This document shows positions 1 to 7,358 of a DNA stretch of 64,000 nt, in pieces. Origin of the DNA: Streptomyces sp. CBMA291 (GTDB lineage Bacteria > Actinomycetota > Actinomycetes > Streptomycetales > Streptomycetaceae). The stretch spans positions 52,862 through 116,861 of the forward strand of contig NZ_MSJP01000014.1 of NCBI RefSeq assembly GCF_014596525.1, written 5' to 3'. A program made the translations under genes and the position numbers. The notes beneath the pieces are model-generated. The model was not told where the DNA came from and made no database searches. It was given only the letters and a program-made list of their open reading frames with translations. Numbering within the stretch: the first letter of the stretch is position 1; the number at the start of each line of letters is the position of its first letter.

Positions 1-176
1 TCAACGGCTACTACCTGGTCTCCAAGGGCGAGAAGACGCCGTACCGGCTGAAGCTGCGCTCGGCGTCGTTCAACAACATCCAGGCCCTGGTGGAGCTGCT
101 GCCGGGAACGCTGGTCGCCGACATGGTGGCGATCCTGGGCTCGCTGTTCTTCGTCGTCGGCGACATCGACAAGTAG
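1..176 (+). CDS. nuoD: NADH-quinone oxidoreductase subunit D, C-terminal end (partial)
   Basis: Only the last 57 codons are present, reading from base 3 to the TAG at 174-176. The tail contains [15 protein letters not shown] and ends VVGDIDK. This matches the C-terminus of the 49-kDa/NuoD subunit of respiratory complex I, where a LADMVAxLGS-type segment and a G-D/E-[IV]-D-[RK] ending are conserved. NuoD forms part of the quinone-binding site in the peripheral arm. The gene is cut by the window edge, so I cannot tell whether it belongs to a full nuo operon or is a stand-alone paralogue. From memory, S. coelicolor carries a second nuoD in this neighbourhood. Nothing else lies before the next gene. 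Confidence 0.8.
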   Translation, partial: NGYYLVSKGEKTPYRLKLRSASFNNIQALVELLPGTLVADMVAILGSLFFVVGDIDK

Positions 177-207
177 CGCACGGGGGTGGCGGGGGACGGC
201 GGACGGT

Positions 208-696
208 TCAGTCCGTTCGGCGCATCACCGCGTACTCCCGGTCCGCGGTCTCGGGGCGCCGCCGTTCCGTCACGGACCAGCCCCAGCGGGTGTACCGGTC
301 CGTCAGTTCCGGCAGGTCCAGGGTCATCAGACGGCGGGGGCCCGGGGGCAGCGCGCCGAGGAGCCCGTCGTGGAGCGCGCGGCCGAGGCCGAGGCCCTGC
401 CGGGCGGGGGCGACGACGAGTTCGGCCAGGACGAAGGCGGGCTCGTGACCGGGGGGTTCGGTGTCGGTCCAGCCCGCCGCGAAGCCGAGGAGTTCGCCGT
501 CGGGGCCCAGCGCGGCGACGCTCCGGAAGTCCGGCCGCGCGGCGGCCGAGCCGAGGAGCCGGTCCACGGTCCGTACGGCGCCGAGTGGCGGTTCGTGCCA
601 GGGGGCGCCGCAGAAGGCCTGGGCGCACAGGGCGAGCAGTTCGTCCCGGCGCCCGGCCACCTCGTCGGCGGGGAGGTCGGCTAGGCGGTACGTCAC
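208..696 (-). CDS. GNAT-family N-acetyltransferase
   Basis: A 162-residue single-domain acetyltransferase. The acetyl-CoA binding signature is visible around residues 90-108: LAELVVAPARQGLGLGRAL, the V-x-P-x-x-[RQ]-x-x-G-x-[GA] loop of GNAT motif A. The C-terminal part, with a YTRWGW segment, fits the usual last strand and helix. The GTG start at 694-696 overlaps the stop of the upstream coiled-coil protein by four bases (GTGA), so the two are probably translationally coupled. The substrate cannot be predicted. Family assignment is firm; the role is unknown. Confidence 0.8.
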   Translation of the reverse strand: MTYRLADLPADEVAGRRDELLALCAQAFCGAPWHEPPLGAVRTVDRLLGSAAARPDFRSVAALGPDGELLGFAAGWTDTEPPGHEPAFVLAELVVAPARQGLGLGRALHDGLLGALPPGPRRLMTLDLPELTDRYTRWGWSVTERRRPETADREYAVMRRTD

Positions 697-2198
697 GAGT
701 TGACGGCCCCGCGCAGTTCGGCGACGTCCAGCTGCTCGGTCTCGTCGTGCGCGGTCAGATCGATGACCTGACCGACCGTCCGGGGCAGGGCGGGAGGGGT
801 GCCGGGAGCGGCGGGCGCGCCGGCGGGGGTGACCGGGGTGAGCAGCGGGGTGCCGGTCGTGGCCTGCGCCGCCAGGACCTCCTCAAGCACCTCCTCGCCG
901 ACGACATCGGCGAGGTCGGTGTGCTGCACGGCCTCGATGGCCGCCGCCGTCTTCTGCGTACCGAAGAAGTCGAAACCACCCTCGGGACGCGGAACGGGCC
1001 TGCGGGCCGCGTACGGAACGATCGCGGCGGCGACGGGCACGGAACCCGGGAGAGCCGGGGTGACGGGCGGGACGGGGGTGTGGGGGGTGCCGGGGGTGGG
1101 CTGAGGGGCCTGGGGGGCCTGTGCGGCGGGCGGGACCGGGGTGCCGGGAGCGACGGGCGTGGCCGCAGCGCCGGGCGTGGTCGCCGAGGCCGGGGTGCCG
1201 GGCGGGACCGCAGCGCCGGGCGTGGCAACCGAGGCGGAAGTGCCGGGACCGGCAGCCGGGGCGGCCGGGGCACTCGGGGCGGCCGGTGCAGGCGTGGCAG
1301 GTGTGGCAGGTGTGCCGGTGGGGACAACCGTGGCCGATGTCGTGGGCCCCGCCGTGGCCGAGGTCGGTGCGGAGGGGGCGGCGGGCGGAACCGGCGTCCC
1401 CGGGGCGGCCTTCTGCGTGGTGGCCGGAATCCGCGGGAGCACGAGGGTGGAGGCCGAGCGGGCGTGTTCGTCATCGGGGACCGGCTGCTCGCCCTGCGGC
1501 GCCTGTGCCGTCCGGGGCGCCTGCGGCTCGCGCGGCTCCTGCGCCGTCTGCGGCTTCGGCTCCTGGGACTTTCCCGGCTCCTGGGGCCGTTCGGCGAGGT
1601 CCCGGGCGCCGGACCGCTGGGCCGTCGCGTTGTTCGAAAGGTCGCGCAGGGCCTCGGCGGCGCGGCGGTAGGACTCGGGGGTGGGCGTGGAGCCCGCCGC
1701 GGGCAGGGCCCTGGCCAGGGCGGAGTCCTCGGCGGCGGGCCCCGTCGTCTCCAGGGCGCGGACGCGTCGGCCTTCCAGGGCGCTCGCGCGCTGGGTCTCG
1801 GCGGTGGCGTAGCGGCGCAGGAGGTCGGCGTGCTCGCCGCGAAGACCGGCCAGTTCCACCCGCTTGGCGCGGAGCTTGGCGTCGAGCCGGGCGCGCAGGG
1901 CGCGGGACTCCTCCAGGTCGGACTCCAGCTCGGCGATCCGCTCCTCGGTCTTCCACTGGTCGGCGGTGCGGGCCCGGTCCAGCTCGGCGACCCGCAGACC
2001 GGCGTCCCGGTCCCAGCTGCGCATGAGGACGGCGCCGATGACGGCGGCGGCGGCCGCAGCGGCCGCGAGGACGCGCGCGACCACCGGATCGCCGGGCAGC
2101 CAGGCCACCGCGGCGCACACGACCGCGGCGCCGGCGACCGCGGAGGGCGGCAGCAGCTTGTGCAGAGGCGGGGAATGGCGGTGGCGTCCACGTGACAT
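693..2198 (-). CDS. Two-TM coiled-coil protein with long Pro/Ala/Thr linker
   Basis: A 501-residue protein whose function I do not recognise. After a basic N-terminus, two hydrophobic segments lie at about residues 15-36 and 43-60. A charged, heptad-like coiled coil follows (about 65-140, rich in E, R, A and L). Next comes a long low-complexity linker built from PGT, PAAP and similar units (about 230-400). A conserved-looking C-terminal region contains GGFDFFGTQKTAAAIEAV and VVGEEVLEEVL. The ATG at 2196-2198 is preferred over the in-frame start at 2270 because the coding character begins there. It overlaps the acetyltransferase downstream. The architecture suggests an envelope scaffold, but this is inference. 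Confidence 0.7.
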   Translation of the reverse strand: MSRGRHRHSPPLHKLLPPSAVAGAAVVCAAVAWLPGDPVVARVLAAAAAAAAVIGAVLMRSWDRDAGLRVAELDRARTADQWKTEERIAELESDLEESRALRARLDAKLRAKRVELAGLRGEHADLLRRYATAETQRASALEGRRVRALETTGPAAEDSALARALPAAGSTPTPESYRRAAEALRDLSNNATAQRSGARDLAERPQEPGKSQEPKPQTAQEPREPQAPRTAQAPQGEQPVPDDEHARSASTLVLPRIPATTQKAAPGTPVPPAAPSAPTSATAGPTTSATVVPTGTPATPATPAPAAPSAPAAPAAGPGTSASVATPGAAVPPGTPASATTPGAAATPVAPGTPVPPAAQAPQAPQPTPGTPHTPVPPVTPALPGSVPVAAAIVPYAARRPVPRPEGGFDFFGTQKTAAAIEAVQHTDLADVVGEEVLEEVLAAQATTGTPLLTPVTPAGAPAAPGTPPALPRTVGQVIDLTAHDETEQLDVAELRGAVNS

Positions 2199-2328
2199 GG
2201 CCTGAAATTTACCGTGCGTGGGTGTCATGTGGGGCGTCGGCCCGTCAATCTCTTGGCTACTTCTCGCCACCGGAAGTGGCCATCTCCCGTTCCGGTTCCG
2301 TTTCGCGCCGACGCCCCCGTACGGACGC

Positions 2329-3327
2329 CTACTTGTTGAGCAGCCCCTTCGTCACCAGATACTCCTTGGCCACGTCCTCGGGCTTCGCTCGCTCGGCGTC
2401 GACCTTGCGGTCGAGTTCGGCGAGATCCGCTGTGGTCAGCACCTTGGTGATCTTGTCGAGGGCGGCGGCTATCTCGGGAGATCCGGCGTCCTTCGCGTTC
2501 ACCACCGGCAGGACGTTGTCCGCGTTCTGGAGCTTCTTGTCGTCGGTGAGGAACACCAGGCCGTAGCTGTCGAGCGTGGCGTCCGTCGTGGTCGTCAGAA
2601 CCAGCTGGTCCACCCCGTCCTTCACCGCCTGCTTGGCCTGCGGGGTGCCGACGCCCTTGGGGTCGACGCCGGTCACGTCGATCCCGTACGTCTTCTTCAG
2701 ACCGGGTGCGCAGAACGGCCTGACGGCGCATTCGTCACCTGCGGCGATCTTCACCTTGAGCTTCGACTTGCCGAGATCGGAAAGCGTCGTCAGACCGTTC
2801 TTCGCGGCGAATTCCTTCGACACCGCGTAGGCGTTCTGATCGACCGCCTCGCCGACCGCGAGGACCTTCAGACCACGCGGTTCGGCGAGCTTGCGCAGTG
2901 CCTCCACCGTGGCCGTCGCGTCACCGGAGGCGACGGGCTTCTCCTCGGGCGCCTTCGGCCCGTTCACCTTCGCGTTGAGGAATTCCGCGAGCGTCGCCGC
3001 GTATTCCGGGACGACATCGATCTCGCCGTTCTCAAGGGAAGGTTCGTACAGCTCGCGATTCTTCACCGTGGTGATCGAGACCGAGTATCCGGCGCCCCGG
3101 AGCGCCCCCGCGTACAGCTCGGCGAGGACCTTGCCCTCGGTGAAGGAGGCCGCTCCGACCACCAGCGAGCCCTTCGCGCCGCCCGCCGGGGCCTGTGCGC
3201 CGTCGGCTCCCTTCTCCTTGCCCTGCTCCAGGCTGTCACCGCCGCACGCGGCGAGCGCGACGGTCAGTGCCGCCGTCCCCAGTACCGCGCCCGCGATCCG
3301 CGAGACCCTGTTCACGAAACCACCCAT
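2329..3327 (-). CDS. Glycine betaine/osmoprotectant ABC transporter substrate-binding lipoprotein
   Basis: A 332-residue lipoprotein. A basic start and hydrophobic core lead to a lipobox (ALAAC, with GG following), predicting lipid anchoring outside the membrane. The mature part has the OpuAC/ProX-like fold signatures: GSLVVGAASFTEGKVLAELYAGAL near its start, then VPEYAATLAEFL, and a C-terminal ILxxxDLAELDRKVD-like helix. It would capture quaternary ammonium osmolytes such as glycine betaine or choline. It lies directly downstream of two matching permeases on the same strand. The ATG at 3327 is used; a GTG at 3315 is an alternative that leaves the signal peptide intact. Confidence 0.85.
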   Translation of the reverse strand: MGGFVNRVSRIAGAVLGTAALTVALAACGGDSLEQGKEKGADGAQAPAGGAKGSLVVGAASFTEGKVLAELYAGALRGAGYSVSITTVKNRELYEPSLENGEIDVVPEYAATLAEFLNAKVNGPKAPEEKPVASGDATATVEALRKLAEPRGLKVLAVGEAVDQNAYAVSKEFAAKNGLTTLSDLGKSKLKVKIAAGDECAVRPFCAPGLKKTYGIDVTGVDPKGVGTPQAKQAVKDGVDQLVLTTTTDATLDSYGLVFLTDDKKLQNADNVLPVVNAKDAGSPEIAAALDKITKVLTTADLAELDRKVDAERAKPEDVAKEYLVTKGLLNK

Positions 3328-3365
3328 CCAAGTCGCATCCGAGTCGGCATTTGCATTTCGGCTTC

Positions 3366-4031
3366 TCAGCGGCGGGCCGAGCCTCCCAGGAGGCGTTCCG
3401 CACCCACCATCACGCCCTCCACCAGAAGGGCGAGCAGTGCCACGAGCACCGCGCCCGCGACGACCTGCGCGGTGTCGTACCGGGCGAATCCGGCCGTGAT
3501 GATCCGGCCGAGTCCGCCCTGACCGACCATCGCGGCGACGGTCGCCGTGGCGACCACCTGCACGGCCGCCGAGCGCACCCCGGTCATCACCACCGGTCCG
3601 GCGAGCGGCAGTTCGACCCGGCGGAACAGCTGTCCGCCCGTCATCCCCATCCCCCGCGCGGCCCGCACCGCCGCCCGGTCGACCTCCCGCACCCCCACGT
3701 ACGCGTTGGTGAGCAGCGGCGGCACCGCGAACAGCACGAGGGCCGTGATCGTCGGCACGTACCCGGCGTTCCGCAGCGGGGAGACCATGAACAGGCCGAG
3801 CACCGCGAAGACGGGGACCGCGCGGCCCACGTTCGACACGTTCACCGCGAGCGCGCCGCCCCGTCCGAGGTGGCCGAGCCACAGTCCCAGGGGCAGCGCG
3901 AGCGCCGCTGCGATCAGGAGCGCCGCCCCGCTCACGTACACGTGCTCGGCGAGCCGCCGCCCTATGCCGTCCTCGCCCGTCCAGTGCGCGCCGGTGGCGA
4001 GCCAGGCCCAGGCGTCCGTCACGACCCCCAT
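3366..4031 (-). CDS. Osmoprotectant ABC transporter permease (second permease)
   Basis: A 221-residue integral membrane protein with about five to six hydrophobic segments. It carries the binding-protein-dependent permease (EAA) loop, seen as VRAARGMGMTGGQLFRRVELPLAGP, which contacts the ATPase. This is the OpuCB/OpuCD type. It starts two bases beyond the stop of the other permease (stop ends at 4033, start at 4031), so the two are co-translated. Together with the lipoprotein and the divergent ATPase it completes a four-gene importer. Confidence 0.85.
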   Translation of the reverse strand: MGVVTDAWAWLATGAHWTGEDGIGRRLAEHVYVSGAALLIAAALALPLGLWLGHLGRGGALAVNVSNVGRAVPVFAVLGLFMVSPLRNAGYVPTITALVLFAVPPLLTNAYVGVREVDRAAVRAARGMGMTGGQLFRRVELPLAGPVVMTGVRSAAVQVVATATVAAMVGQGGLGRIITAGFARYDTAQVVAGAVLVALLALLVEGVMVGAERLLGGSARR

Positions 4032-4032
4032 C

Positions 4033-4719
4033 TCAGCTTCCTCCCGACGCGGTCCGTACGCGGGACCAGGGCGTCAAGAGCCGCTGGAGGCCCAGGAGCA
4101 GCAGATCGGCGGCGACCGCGAGCAGGACGCAGAGCACGGCGGCGGCGAGCATCTGGGCCTTGAAGAAGGTCGGCAGGGCGTCCTCGATGAGGTTCCCCAG
4201 ACCTCCGCGTCCGACGACCGAACCGACCGTCGTCAGCGCGATCGTGGAGACCGTCGCCATCCGTATGCCCGCCATCAGGACCGGGAGCGCGAGCGGCAGT
4301 TCGACCTCCCAGAGGAGCCGCAGCGGCCCGTATCCCATGCCCCGGGCGGCCTCCCGCGTCTCCGCCGGGACCGCCGCCAGACCCGCCAGGGCGTTGCGCA
4401 CCAGGATCGTCAGCGCGTACAGCACGAGACCGGTCACCACCAGGGCCGTCGAGAGCCCGAACAAGGGCAGAAGCAACGAGAACATGGCGAGCGACGGCAC
4501 CGTGTAGAGCAGGGTGGTCAAGCCCAGGACCGGGCCCGCGAACCGGGGCCTGGCGCGGACGAGCAGCGCCAGCGGCACCGCGACGGCCAGCGCGATCAGC
4601 ACGGACACGAGGGTGATTCCCACATGCTGGAGCGTGGCGTCCGTCAACTCGTGCGCGCGCGTGCGCAGATACTCCCCGCAGATCCAGTCGTTGGCGACCA
4701 GACAGTTCGGTGCGCTCAT
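4033..4719 (-). CDS. Osmoprotectant ABC transporter permease (first permease)
   Basis: A 228-residue permease of the OpuC type with about six membrane spans. The EAA motif reads TREAARGMGYGPLRLLWEVELP. The ATG at 4717-4719 is chosen because a strong purine-rich ribosome-binding site (GGGAGGGACGA) precedes it. The in-frame start at 4806 would add a polar tail running into the promoter region. It is the first gene of the minus-strand permease, permease, lipoprotein unit and is transcribed away from the ATPase gene at 4864. Confidence 0.85.
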   Translation of the reverse strand: MSAPNCLVANDWICGEYLRTRAHELTDATLQHVGITLVSVLIALAVAVPLALLVRARPRFAGPVLGLTTLLYTVPSLAMFSLLLPLFGLSTALVVTGLVLYALTILVRNALAGLAAVPAETREAARGMGYGPLRLLWEVELPLALPVLMAGIRMATVSTIALTTVGSVVGRGGLGNLIEDALPTFFKAQMLAAAVLCVLLAVAADLLLLGLQRLLTPWSRVRTASGGS

Positions 4720-4863
4720 TCGTCCCTCCCCCCGGTTCGTCAGCCTTCCCGAACGCATGTGTGACGACACTAGCCTTCGGCACTGACATTCCCTCTCGGC
4801 CGCCACAATGCGGCAACACGCCCTTCACACATCCCTGTCATCCAGTGGCCAGAATGAGGAACC
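4720..4863. promoter_or_regulatory. Divergent promoter region of the osmoprotectant importer
   Basis: This 144-bp gap separates the permease operon (minus) from the ATPase gene (plus), so both halves of one transporter must be driven from here. On the minus strand a TAGTGT hexamer near 4770 is a plausible -10. I see no obvious long palindrome. Regulation by osmotic stress is expected from the family but is not shown by the sequence. Confidence 0.4.
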
Positions 4864-5985
4864 ATGATCCGGTTCGAGCATGTGACCAAGCGGTACGCCG
4901 ACGGGACGACCGCCGTGGACGACCTCTCCCTTGAGGTCGCCGAGGGCGAACTCGTCACCCTGGTCGGCCCGTCGGGCTGTGGCAAGACCACCACGATGAT
5001 GATGGTGAACCGGCTCGTCGAGCCGACGTCCGGCCGGGTCCTGGTCGACGGCCGGGACGTCGCGGGCGTCGACCCCGTCGCCCTGCGCCGCAAGATCGGC
5101 TACGTCATCCAGCAGGTCGGGCTCTTCCCGCACCGCACGGTCCTCGACAACACCGCGACCGTCCCCGCGCTCCTCGGCTGGAAGAAGGCCGCCGCACGCG
5201 CGCGTGCCGCCGAACTCCTCGAACTCGTCGGCCTCGACCCCGCCGTCCACGGCCCCCGCTACCCCGCCCAGCTCTCCGGCGGCCAGCGCCAGCGCGTCGG
5301 CGTCGCCCGCGCCCTCGCCGCCGACCCGCCCGTCCTCCTCATGGACGAGCCCTTCGGCGCCGTCGACCCCGTCGTCCGCGAACGCCTCCAGAACGAGTTC
5401 CTCGCCCTCCAGGCCACCGTCCGCAAGACCGTCCTCCTCGTCACCCACGACATCGAGGAGGCCGTCCGGATGGGCGACCGCATGGCCGTCTACGGACAGG
5501 GCCGCATCGAGCAGTTCGACACCCCCGCCACCATCCTCGGTTCCCCCGCCACCCCGTACGTCGCCGATTTCGTCGGCAGCGACCGGGGACTCAAGCGGCT
5601 CGCCGTCACCCCCGTCACCGAAGCCGACCTCGACCCCGTACCGGAAAACCGGCACAGCACCGACGGGAACGGCCCCTCCCCGCGCGCGTACGAGGACCGT
5701 ACGGACGGGAAGGACCGCGCCACGCGCGCGTACCCGGACCGAACCGAAGGAAACGCCCCCTCCCCCCGCACGTACGGCGACCCCGCCCCCGTCCCCCTCG
5801 GCACCTCGCTCAAGGACGCCCTCGCCGTGCTCCTCCAGCACGACACCGGACGCCTCACCGTCACCGACGCCACCGGACGCCCGCTCGGCGTCCTCACCCC
5901 GGACGGCGTCCACCGCGCCCTGCGCCGGGCCACCGAAGGACAGGACCGGGCCACCGACGGACAAGGCGGGGCCACGAGCGCGTAG
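4864..5985 (+). CDS. Osmoprotectant ABC transporter ATP-binding protein
   Basis: A 373-residue ATPase of the ProV/OpuCA family. Walker A is GPSGCGKTT (about residues 38-46), the Q-loop is QQVGLFPH, the signature is [15 protein letters not shown], Walker B is VLLMDEPFGAVDP, and the switch histidine sits in THDIEEA. After the nucleotide-binding domain there is a Pro/Arg/Asp-rich insertion (about 265-310) containing two imperfect copies of a GN-PSPR-Y segment. A short CBS-like tail follows (KDALAVLLQHDTGRLTVTDATGRPLGVLT). CBS domains in this family sense ionic strength, but here only one half-domain is evident. It is transcribed divergently from its permeases. Confidence 0.9.
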   Translation: MIRFEHVTKRYADGTTAVDDLSLEVAEGELVTLVGPSGCGKTTTMMMVNRLVEPTSGRVLVDGRDVAGVDPVALRRKIGYVIQQVGLFPHRTVLDNTATVPALLGWKKAAARARAAELLELVGLDPAVHGPRYPAQLSGGQRQRVGVARALAADPPVLLMDEPFGAVDPVVRERLQNEFLALQATVRKTVLLVTHDIEEAVRMGDRMAVYGQGRIEQFDTPATILGSPATPYVADFVGSDRGLKRLAVTPVTEADLDPVPENRHSTDGNGPSPRAYEDRTDGKDRATRAYPDRTEGNAPSPRTYGDPAPVPLGTSLKDALAVLLQHDTGRLTVTDATGRPLGVLTPDGVHRALRRATEGQDRATDGQGGATSA

Positions 5986-5998
5986 GACCGGGCGACCG

Positions 5999-6029
5999 CC
6001 CGGGTTCCGGCGGGCGGCCCGGAACCGGG
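5999..6029. terminator. Bidirectional terminator-like hairpin
   Basis: An inverted repeat sits between the convergent ATPase and esterase genes: CCCGGGTTCCGG at 5999-6010 pairs with CCGGAACCGGG at 6019-6029 with one bulged base and an 8-nt loop. There is no T-tract, as is usual in Streptomyces. Confidence 0.6.
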
Positions 6030-6077
6030 CCCCGGCGGGCGGGAGCCTCGGGCGGGCCCGTCGGGCGGGAGCCGTCC

Positions 6078-7190
6078 TCAGGCCGCGCTGAGCTTCCCGC
6101 TCAGCCACACCATGCCCGGCGGGATCTCCCGGTTCCAGGTGTTGAAGTTGTGGCCGCCGCTCTCCAGCGTGATCGACGAGACCGTCGCCGGGCTCTTCAC
6201 CCGCGCGACGAACTCCCGTGTCCCCCGCAGGTTGTCCTCGCCCTGCTTCGACGTCGTCACCAGGAACGACGACTTCCCCTGCGTCAGGTGCCCCAGGCTC
6301 CACAGCAGGTCGGAGCGCCTGCGCAGCCCCTCGTCACCCCGGAAGAGATCCCCCGTCGTCACGTCCTCGGCCGCCCGGTAGTACGCGGAGAACCCCGCCG
6401 CCGCCGCGAACCGGTCCGGGTGGTGCAGCGCGATCTTCAGCGCGCAGTAACCCCCCGTGGAGTTCCCCATGAACCCCCAGTTCCGGGGCTTCGTCCCCAC
6501 CCGGTACGTCCCCGAGACCGCCGCCGGCAGATCCCGTGCGAAGAACGTCTCCGTCCGCGGCCCCCCGGGCACGTCCACGCACTCCGTGTCCCTCGGCGGC
6601 GCCACCGTCGGCCGCAGCATCACCAGGATCATCGGCTGCATCCGCCCCTCCTTCGCCAGGAGGTACGCCGTCTTCGGATACTTCAGCCCCTCGATCAGGT
6701 TCTCCGCCGTCCCCGGATACCCCGTCAGCACCACCGAAGCCGGGAACACGCGCCGCGCGTACCGGGGCTGGAAATACTCAGGCGGCAGATACACGTACGC
6801 CGGCGAGACGATCCCCGACCGCTCCCCCGCCACCACCACCTTCTGTATCTGGCCGCCGACCTCCGGCCGCCCCCCGCCGGGCACGTCGAGCTGTCGCGTC
6901 CCCACCACCCGGACGTCCCGCGAACCGGCCCCGTGGTCGACGACCACCCCCATCTCCTGCTCCTGCCCGAACAGGTCCGCCCACGAGCCGTAGAACAGGA
7001 ACGAACGGTTCGCCGCGAGCCCCACCGCCGCGAACAGCGTCACCTGCGTCACGAGCAGCAGTCCCGCCCGCCCCACATACGCGCGCCACCCCCGGCGCGC
7101 GAGGCGCGGCCACCACACGAGCGTCGCCAGGAACAGCAGCACCGCCAGCGCGACCGCTGCCCAGAGAACATTGCCGCTGGTGAGACCCAT
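6078..7190 (-). CDS. Membrane-anchored alpha/beta-hydrolase-fold esterase
   Basis: A 370-residue protein with two N-terminal hydrophobic segments (about 7-27 and 44-60), then an extracytoplasmic esterase domain of the esterase D/antigen-85-like type. The nucleophile elbow is MGNSTGGYCALK (G-x-S-x-G). The likely catalytic histidine is in SGGHNFNTW near the C-terminus. A family-typical YLPPEY segment starts the domain. The ATG at 7188-7190 is used; the in-frame start at 7250 would add a polar stretch before the first membrane span. Substrate unknown. It is divergent from the MprF-like gene, and the 168-bp gap between them must hold both promoters. Confidence 0.75.
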   Translation of the reverse strand: MGLTSGNVLWAAVALAVLLFLATLVWWPRLARRGWRAYVGRAGLLLVTQVTLFAAVGLAANRSFLFYGSWADLFGQEQEMGVVVDHGAGSRDVRVVGTRQLDVPGGGRPEVGGQIQKVVVAGERSGIVSPAYVYLPPEYFQPRYARRVFPASVVLTGYPGTAENLIEGLKYPKTAYLLAKEGRMQPMILVMLRPTVAPPRDTECVDVPGGPRTETFFARDLPAAVSGTYRVGTKPRNWGFMGNSTGGYCALKIALHHPDRFAAAAGFSAYYRAAEDVTTGDLFRGDEGLRRRSDLLWSLGHLTQGKSSFLVTTSKQGEDNLRGTREFVARVKSPATVSSITLESGGHNFNTWNREIPPGMVWLSGKLSAA

Positions 7191-7358
7191 GGGGCGACCA
7201 CCCCCGCCTTTCCGAGAATTTCCGGTGAACCGATGAACCCGAGCCCGCACGGCTCCGTCCTAGAAAGCGCACCATCCGGGACGACCCGCCGAAACGCACC
7301 ATCGGGGCCTGACCGGACCAAGAACCCACACGCAGGACCACGGGAAGTACGGGAAGCC

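Noticed and set aside
186..2195. Long open frame on the plus strand opposite the coiled-coil and acetyltransferase genes
   Set aside because: It is Gly/Arg-rich, has no family character, and is the expected shadow of high-GC codon bias on the other strand.
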